A DNA stretch of 64,000 nt from Channallabes apus (taxonomy: Eukaryota; Chordata; Actinopteri; Siluriformes; Clariidae). Positions 57,395-64,000 of the stretch are shown here, piece by piece. How positions within the stretch are numbered: the stretch's first letter is position 1; each line of letters starts with the position of its first letter. The notes under the pieces are model-generated. The model ran no database searches, was not told the DNA's origin, and was given only the letters and a program-made list of their open reading frames with translations. The translations under genes were made by a program, and so were the position numbers. The stretch is taken from NCBI GenBank assembly GCA_030522415.1, contig CM060115.1, positions 9,893,579-9,957,578 of the forward strand. Direction: 5' to 3'.

Positions 57395-57726
57395 CCCAAT
57401 CTTTATGAGGGGGTGCCCGGCTCAAAACCACTCTCCTTGTGTTTCATGCCTTGCAAGAGTAAGACCCGGTCGAGACTGGGTGGCTGACAGCCCCGACTCC
57501 CGACACGGCGGGGAAAGAATTTCCTGAAAGCTTGTTCATATAACTTCGCCTCATGAACCTAGTGGCGACCGAGTTAACGACATCGCCAAATGGGCCAGAA
57601 GGAGAGATACGGGCATCAAGGAGGAATGCATGATCCTTATCCTTGATGCGCCTGAGATTCAGTCACAAGTGCCTCTCCGCGAAAACCATCGCAGCCATAA
57701 AACAGCTGATAGCTCGAGCCATCTGC

Positions 57727-57900
57727 TTTGTTTTTTTTTTTTTTTTTTTTAATTTCAATTTCTATTTCTATTTATAGATTATTTCTTTTGTTTCTTGTTA
57801 TTTGCACAAAGTAGGAGCGGTTCAGGATACATTTCACTGCGTGTTGTACTTGTATAACTATGCATGTGACAAATAAAGAATCTTGAATCTTGAATCTTGT
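57727..57900 (+). mobile_element. short LINE-like 3' tail inside DIRS B
   Basis: A T-rich run, then 'gtgttgtacttgtataactatgcatgtgacaa', AATAAA, and a GAATCTT repeat tail, in the style of a severely 5'-truncated non-LTR retrotransposon. DIRS sequence is broken at 57725 and resumes after 57900 ('gttgcatgaagagacaag'). Family not assigned. Confidence 0.55.
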
Positions 57901-58374
57901 TGCATGAAGAGACAAGTCTGTGGCCCGGCGTAATTCCAATCCTATCTTGAAGAGCCCCTCCAGTGCCCAAGTCTATCAGCAGGTCAGCCTGGTAGGCCTG
58001 CAAAACCGCCATGGTGTGCAAAGGAGCACCAACCTGACCTGCTGCCTGAAAAGCTTTTCCCTCCAGGGAAGATGAAAGTCTACACAGCTTGAAAGGAAGT
58101 ATTAGCTTTTCAGGAAGGATGATGTCCCAGGAGAGAGATAGCCTGGAAGCGACTCTTCTATCTGGGTGTCATCATATAACCCCGCGCTTCCCCATCAACT
58201 AAATTTAACTGACATTTAACTAGGTTTAAACATAGTTAAAAATTTGGTGCGTTTGATACACACATGCTTCACGACCGGCAACACGAAAAGATATTCCCAT
58301 AGCGTTTTCATGCAGCATCGAGTGTAGCCTTTGAAAGGGAACTATATCAGTTTTCCATTCTATAGAATTCTACA

Positions 58375-59057
58375 GAAGAATTAGCTTTGGGGATTTGTGT
58401 TCATTCAGCCACACCAGCATAGGTGAGGTCAAGCACCAATATTGGGTGAGATCGGGACATAGTTGGCATTTCAGTTCATTACAAAAAATGTTCAGTGCCA
58501 TTCTTTCATTGTGACCTTGGCGAACCATGTACATGGTGGATTTGTTACGACGGAAGAGGTTTTGGGCGCTTAGATCTAATGAAGGAATACTCTATACAAT
58601 TGTGTGCTTTCATGTTTGTGCCAACACTTTAGGGAAGAACCACAGATCAGTGTGATGCTCAAGTGTGAACCAACTTTTGGGTATATAGTGTAGTGTACTG
58701 TATGTACTGTTCTTAGATGCAAATTTTATACACACAATGTAGAGGTTTATAATAATCAGGATGTCTGAGACTTTTAACTTACCCAATACCACAATAGAAA
58801 TGATCACTTGATTAAAGGAAAGTGCGTTTGTTTAAATAAAGCAACATGGAGATGCTGTGCCATTCCCAGGCCTGGATAACAGTGGATGGTTAAGTCAGGA
58901 TGGGCATTTGCCATAAAACCTGTGCCATGTTGTGTGTGGATCAGTTACTTTGTATAAGCTGAACATGTTGATGAGATGCCAACTTTATATGGGTTTATGG
59001 ATTTAAGGGACTTTCAAAAATGGATTCAAGTCAAACCCCTTGGAAAACCAAGTCTAT
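58375..59057. other. unit 5 lim2 intron 2-like sequence
   Basis: From 'gaattagctttggggatttgtgttcattc' onward the sequence matches lim2 intron 2 at 17290-17900 and the unit 4 copy at 48670-49150, showing that the duplicated segment begins inside that intron. No gene. Confidence 0.8.
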
Positions 59058-59290
59058 AAACTTGGTCCTACATACTCAATTGTGTTGCTATGCTAATTAC
59101 CTTTTTTCAGGTGGAAAAATGCGTAAATACTAATAATAACACAGATTATGTTTTGTGAGAACCATCAATGTACAGTAACAACTGTTTGTTTTTGTTTTTT
59201 TTTCATTTGCATTGCAGGTATCTTTTACATGTGTGCTTACGGGATGCACGAGTACAAGGGAGTTGCTGGATTAAAGGAGAAAAGGATAAA
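59058..59290 (+). pseudogene. lim2 3' remnant, unit 5
   Basis: Retains the end of exon 3 (from 'ggtcctacatactc' to 'accttttttcag') and a well-preserved exon 4 ('gcaggtatcttttacatgtg' through 'gcacgagtacaaggg'). The first part of exon 3 is deleted. Exon 4 still reads IFYMCAYGMHEYKGVAG but the lim2 stop is lost. Exons 1-2 are absent. Confidence 0.9.
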
Positions 59291-60400
59291 GAGAAAAAAA
59301 ACAAGAATCCATACTGAAATGGAATATATTGTAAAATGTCTTAGTACATTGCTACAGTAAATGTAAATGATATTGCTAAACGTTAGTACATTGCTAAATG
59401 CTGATGATAATATATTATCGCATCTTAAAGTATAATATATTAATAGTATAGGAAAGACAAGAATAATCAATCAGGAAACCTCTTTCCAGGAAAATCCACT
59501 TATTTTCGTACATCAGTCACAAGAGTAAATGAGAAATTAATGGCTGTGCCTGTTTCACTCCGACAAATAGTTCTGCATTTCCTTTCAGCAAGAACAACAT
59601 CAGTCATGTCAACATCATGAGACATGAATGCATAGTAAAAATTTAAAGCAAAACAAATTATTCAATATTTATGTATTTTTATAAAAATGTGAAATATCAA
59701 AACATTGATCTAAATATTAATATATAAAGTCCTGGTTCAAGTCAAACTGTGGCTTTTGATTATGCAAAATAGAGTTGAAAAATCCCTTTATTTCTTTAGA
59801 AATAATCCCTTTCAACAATAATGCACTTATCAAAGTGGTTCAATAATGCCTGAATACGTTTTCTCAGAATGCCAGAGCTATGACTGAAACACTGGCCTCC
59901 CAGGGACTCCTTTAATGGGTTGTAATGAAGAAATGGCTTGGAGCAAGGTCAGAAAATGGTTGTGTGTACAATTCCCACAGACAAACGTGTCTCTTCAACA
60001 AGTTATTCATCAATTTCATTATCATATTGTCCTTGAAGTTTACTATAAATGTCAATCAATTTTACACATTAATTCACCCGTAGTTTCATAGTATTTACAG
60101 TTAATGGCTATATACAGTATATGTGTATGTGTAATGCAAAGTGGAATTGTTTTCTGGACTTACTGTAAATAAAAGAAAAAAACCTTTCTTGAAAACATTC
60201 TTGTCTCAGAAAACCCAAAGACAAATGTTCTAGGACAAGAATGAAACAGCTCTGTATTATACATGAATGTGTATATTTTTTAAAAATCATGTAAAAAGGG
60301 GAAAAAAAACAGTTTTGATTGTTAGGATGATGAATTTACTTAAGGAGGAAAATAATTATACAATCTTGTAACATCTCTTTATTTTCTGTCGCTACTATTG

Positions 60401-61339
60401 TCATTGATCAGTGCTCAAATTGTGATGGATGTAAGGGATGTTAAAGACTAGTTTGTGCTTAATTGAGAAAAATTTCCAGAGAGACAATTTGGCGGTGTTG
60501 CGAAACACGCTAGATGAGAAGTAGAAGATGATGGGGTCAAGGCAGGCATTGAAGGTGCTTAAAAGCAGCATGTAGTACCTCCACTTTGGGCTTTCTTTGG
60601 TGATGAAGCCCACCAAGTGAGAGGTGTTAAAAGGCAAAAAGCAAATCAAGTAGACAATCAAGGTACCCAGCGCCATTCCAATAGCCCTGTGCCTCTTCTC
60701 CTTTGTAATGCGGGGCTTATGGCTAAGGATCCAAATGCAGTTAAGATAACAGAACACACATATAGCTAAGGGCACCAAAAATAGAACTACAAAAATCTCC
60801 AGGCGCACTGGAAGTAAAACACCATACTGGTTCTTACTAAAGTTCTCATAGCAAATGTTGGTAACTGTTGTGTCGTTGTCATTTCTCATATAGATGACAA
60901 AAAACACAATTGTGCAGTGCGCACCACTGAACAGCCAGATGAAAATACTGCCAATGATGGCATAATGAATCTTGCAAAATTTCCTGTAGGTTATTGGGAA
61001 AGCCACTCCCAAGTAACGGTCAATGCTAATAGCCATCAGCAACAGAGAGCTGATGTAGATGGTGCTGAAAAAGACAAATGACATGATAGCACACAAGTCC
61101 TTGGAAAGGTACCACTTCAAGTCAAATGCCGCCTCATACATCTTAAGTGGTAGAAAAAACAAGAAGAGGAGATCAGAGATAGTCAGGCTCAGCAGGAGGA
61201 CGGCTGTGGGTGTGGGCTTTTTGATAAGCTTCATGATGAAAGCATACATTGCCAGGATATTAGCTGGTAGGCCGATTAAGAAGGTTATAATGTAGGCAGC
61301 GAGAAGCACCCGGGGGTCTATCTTCTTGGGGTCTATCAT
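60401..61339 (-). CDS. ffar2: FFAR2-like short-chain fatty-acid receptor, unit 5 (312 aa, short C-tail)
   Basis: Single coding exon, ATG at 61339 (MIDPKKIDPRVLLAAYIITF), with the same upstream splice acceptor (tttttgttccaccag) as unit 4. Seven TM segments, Cys83-Cys163, DRY at 108-110 and DPIIFY in TM7. The ligand-site equivalents H141, R179, H241 and R254 are all present (AHCTIV, LPVRLEIF, FNTSHLVGF, KWRYYML). Loop 2 has an NDT sequon. Differences from unit 4 include Asn-to-Ser in TM2 (LLLSLTISD), Arg-to-Cys after the second loop (KFCKIH) and Tyr-to-Phe in TM6 (LPFNTSH). A deletion in the 3' coding end replaces the usual ERDSVS…DHDNGSNRK tail, so it stops after NLSTDQ, 17 residues shorter. 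The body is undamaged and probably functional. Confidence 0.95.
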   Translation of the reverse strand: MIDPKKIDPRVLLAAYIITFLIGLPANILAMYAFIMKLIKKPTPTAVLLLSLTISDLLFLFFLPLKMYEAAFDLKWYLSKDLCAIMSFVFFSTIYISSLLLMAISIDRYLGVAFPITYRKFCKIHYAIIGSIFIWLFSGAHCTIVFFVIYMRNDNDTTVTNICYENFSKNQYGVLLPVRLEIFVVLFLVPLAICVFCYLNCIWILSHKPRITKEKRHRAIGMALGTLIVYLICFLPFNTSHLVGFITKESPKWRYYMLLLSTFNACLDPIIFYFSSSVFRNTAKLSLWKFFSIKHKLVFNIPYIHHNLSTDQ

Positions 61340-61379
61340 TTTGGTGATTGCAGGACACTGGTGGAACAAAAATAAGAAA

Positions 61380-64000
61380 CATCATGCAGCACATTGATTG
61401 CAGTTTTCGTGTACACTATGTGGTACATGCACACATATACAGTATATCAGCAAAGTAACTGACTAATCGTTTTTTTCTGCATTAAATCACTGGTGGCCGT
61501 TATGATGCAAGTGCTCCATCTGAAAATAGATTATATGTAATGCATTAAATTCCTGAAATTAGTAAAACATATTTTGCATAAGGAAGCACAGGCCAAACTT
61601 GTTAGAACCTAAGAGGGGGACTATATGTTCTGCAAAACCAGTGATTGGGATAGAATAATACACAGCTGTACCTGAATATTTGAAATACTGCTGCCAATCA
61701 GAGTTACAGTATAGTTACTTTGTCAGGCCCATTTCAAGTGTTGTGGAAAGTAAACTAAAGTAATTACACAGTACAGGAAACATTCAACAGACAATCCCTT
61801 AGTCCACAGGCCTTGTAATACTTTAGTTAGATCCTGTCCTACAAATTATGTGTCATTCATTAGCTGGATCCAATGTGTTGGGACAAGGTATGCATTTATC
61901 TGTAGAATTGTAAGAATATTGCATATAATTTCTGGAAGAACCTGGCACTTCAGTCCACCATGATTAGAATAAGCCTGGCATAGTATCTGTGCTGGACTTC
62001 CTTAAGACACCACCTTATTAGGCTAAGACGGACTATTTTTCTAGAGAACTATTTGCCAGGCAAAAAGTTGGTTGAGTTTCTGACCAGATGACCATCAGCT
62101 GACCTTGTGGAAAAACTTCTGCCAAAGATAATATCACCCATATTTGTACAGTAAATCAGTCATTTAGTCTATCAGCCTACAGAGTATCACTTTCTGTGCC
62201 TAATGCGCATCCTATGAGAATCGATAGTGGCGGTCCAATCAACTTTTTTCCTACAGAGAAATGACACAGACCGATAGTGCTTGTGCAGATACACCACATC
62301 GTCACATGATTTTAACCCTTCTGCTTTTATGATTTACTCTGCTTACCTTATCTGGGAAAATATATTGGGCTCTCTTTCCGTTAACTGTGTTTTAAAGCAG
62401 ACTTGCTATTTCTTCTTATATCTTTGACTGTTATTGGTTTATATTGTTTTTTTTAATTTATTTATCTATATCTGCCTCATAAACCAGCAGACAGATAAGA
62501 CGATAGTGTCTCACTCATCTGCATAAACACCCGCTGCTGGACTCAGACACTCTCTTATACTATACACATCGGCCCGCCTGCTACAACTGTGGATCTTGAT
62601 TTATAAATGTGTCTATATGTCATACACCTATAACAGATGGTTACAGCATTCTACCTTAGAGAGTCAACCCAAAGAGCAGGTACAAATCCATGAGAGCACA
62701 ATGTCGATCCCTTGCTGCTAATTTAAGCCTTTAAACAAGATGATAAGAGCTCATACATTCACAACAGATACAGGGATATATTTTTTTAAAGAGACTGTTC
62801 GTTATCTTTTTTTTCATAAAGGTTTTACCTTAGGAATAAAAAAAAAAAACTTAAGGTTCTCTGAAGGTTTCGATATCTACTATTTATCTTTTCGGGTAAT
62901 AACGGTCAACCTGTGGATGAAACAAGTTTTAAACAGATTACATTAGTCCCATTGAAACGTATTCATCTTGTCCGGTAATTATTTCCGTTTGTGTCAGGGT
63001 GGTCAAAACTGTATCACTTTATTTTTTGTATCTATTGAATTCTGCAGTTCACCACACAGCCAAGGATCTGATATCTCAGGCAAATGTTGAGCCCCGATAA
63101 CCGTTTCTCACTTGCGCTCATCCAGCAATACGGCAGCAATGACAAAGCAACATCACTAATGATACCACTAGCACAAACTCTACAGTATAGATACGACCAG
63201 CTGTTACCGTGATTTTTCCCTCTGCAAGAACTGTATCTTCCTCATGGGGTAATTGCTTAGGACAGGGCATCTCTACTTTATCCACAAAGGATTTTTGGGG
63301 CTGTACGTTTTAATTCCAAACAAACACAGGTGCCACACTTGATTCCACATGTTTCATCAGTTCTATACTCTTATAAACTATCCCTTATTTTTATCTGGCA
63401 TAAAAACCTAAAGGAGATACACAGGCGTTTAACACAGAGTGTTTATACAAATGAAAGCCCTTAACTTAGAGGCATGCTGATCCAAGAAACCTACGGCACT
63501 GATAGCTGTGTATCATAATGCACTAGTTCAAGGCTGTGATCTTTTTGAGTTTCCAGGTTTCTTATACTACTGTACCTTATGTTATCCAAGTGATTCTTCC
63601 CATGTCTGGTGGTCAGGAGAAGTGGAAATAAATGCTACAAGCCTCAATGTAACCACCGTGTCATTTAGAGAAAGATGGTTTCATGTCAATCATACTTACT
63701 GTAAACACTGCATCATATGGTGCTGTCTGATTTAGCTGGAAAGGTGAAAGGTATTTAGATGATTTTCTCTCTTAGAGGTTTTCACAGAACCAATAATACT
63801 TACATACTATACATAATTAACATTTACAGTTAATCATGGTTTCTCCAGCAACCATAAAGAAAGTGCTACAGTACATTACATACAGTACAAAGAATGACTT
63901 TTTATGATAACGTTTATCTATTAATTATTACTTTACGCTGCACTCTTTAGACGCTTTGGACATAATACACTGTATAAAAATATATTATAATAAAACTTTC
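61380..64000. other. unit 5 receptor 5' flank and unassigned sequence, no gene supported
   Basis: 61380-62720 matches the 5' flanks of the other receptor units in patches (the 'ggtacatgcacacatatac' block, 'gatgcaagtgc', 'ctgtgcctaatgcgcatcc', 'taaaccagcagacagat'), so a first non-coding receptor exon probably lies here, though I cannot place it. From 62720 to 64000 I see no recognised repeat or convincing exon. Confidence 0.5.

Larger units (their letters stand above)
54362..58345 (-). mobile_element. DIRS-like retroelement B, opposite orientation to A
   Basis: Minus-strand copy of the same family as 36150-41705. It has gag-like text at about 58020, RT between 57394 and 56500, RNase H at about 56000-55850, the recombinase N-terminus (55673-55314) and the recombinase C-terminus (55114-54674). 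The left end shows the fold-back terminus ('catctcgggttac…gtaaccctgttccctg', then 'cgttttcatgcagcatctcg' inverted), and the right end repeats 'cccatagcgttttcatgcagcatcgag'. It separates the unit 4 flank from the unit 5 lim2 intron 2-like sequence. The gene order is cleaner than in copy A, but frames are broken. Confidence 0.85.

Noticed and set aside
63075..63270. Minus-strand hydrophobic stretch (YTVEFVLVVSLVMLLCHC) considered as a transmembrane exon of a neighbouring gene
   Set aside because: A stop follows within a few codons, the acceptor is poor and no linked exon was found.
63508..63735. 75-codon plus-strand frame (…VWWSGEVEINATSLNVTTV…) considered as an Ig-like or receptor exon
   Set aside because: No acceptor or donor at suitable positions, no recognisable domain, and length within chance expectation.
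1..64000. CRISPR arrays, operons, ribosome binding sites, rRNA or functional tRNA genes
   Set aside because: The DNA is vertebrate nuclear. The tRNA-like segments are SINE heads without a complete cloverleaf, and the tandem repeats are minisatellites without spacers.

Overview
The window is vertebrate nuclear DNA, almost certainly from a teleost fish. It shows split genes with GT/AG introns, a lens membrane protein gene (lim2) with the vertebrate exon pattern, fatty-acid receptor genes of the FFAR2/FFAR3 family, and a dense load of elements typical of ray-finned fish: tRNA-derived SINEs, L2- and RTE-type LINEs, DIRS-like tyrosine-recombinase retroelements, LTR elements and several Tc1-like transposon families. 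The repeat mix recalls otophysans such as catfishes, but that is an impression and was not tested.

Layout. 1-6.2 kb is mostly mobile DNA: a SINE, a solo LTR (1321-2132), and a complete non-autonomous LTR retroelement (2577-6191, ATAGT target duplication). That element carries one long proline-rich ORF with two minisatellites, and has an L2 tail in its 5' LTR and a foreign solo LTR in its 3' LTR. 6862-7225 holds the last two coding exons of an unidentified plus-strand gene. 10.6-13.1 kb is a Tc1-like element inserted into an older remnant of a different Tc1 family. 15954-18338 is an intact four-exon lim2 gene (173 aa).

From about 17.3 to 62.7 kb the window is a tandem array of five copies of one segment. 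Each unit contains the 3' part of lim2 (exon 3 and/or 4, plus strand) followed by an FFAR2-like receptor gene on the minus strand. Unit 1 has the real lim2 and a receptor pseudogene (19.36-20.04 kb). Unit 2 has a lim2 scrap and a receptor pseudogene (23.4-23.9 kb). Units 3, 4 and 5 have lim2 scraps and open receptor genes at 26293-27300, 51238-52227 and 60401-61339. The three receptors keep the arginine and histidine residues that bind short-chain carboxylates in human FFAR2, so all three could be functional; they differ in the N-terminus, extracellular loop 2 and C-tail.

The 5' flank of unit 3 has been inflated to about 21 kb by layered insertions: a DNA-transposon-like repeat (27.4-28.5 kb), an RTE LINE with a 13-bp target duplication (30.2-32.1 kb), several L2 copies, a DIRS-like element containing a Tc1 (36.15-41.7 kb), and a long L2 (43.4-48.5 kb) that itself carries two SINEs and a Tc1. 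A second DIRS-like element in the opposite orientation (54.36-58.35 kb) separates units 4 and 5. Everything beyond 61.4 kb is receptor 5' flank or unrecognised intergenic sequence.

The main biological message is birth-and-death expansion of a short-chain fatty-acid receptor, in which the duplication breakpoints fell inside lim2 and dragged along dead lim2 3' exons that mark each unit.
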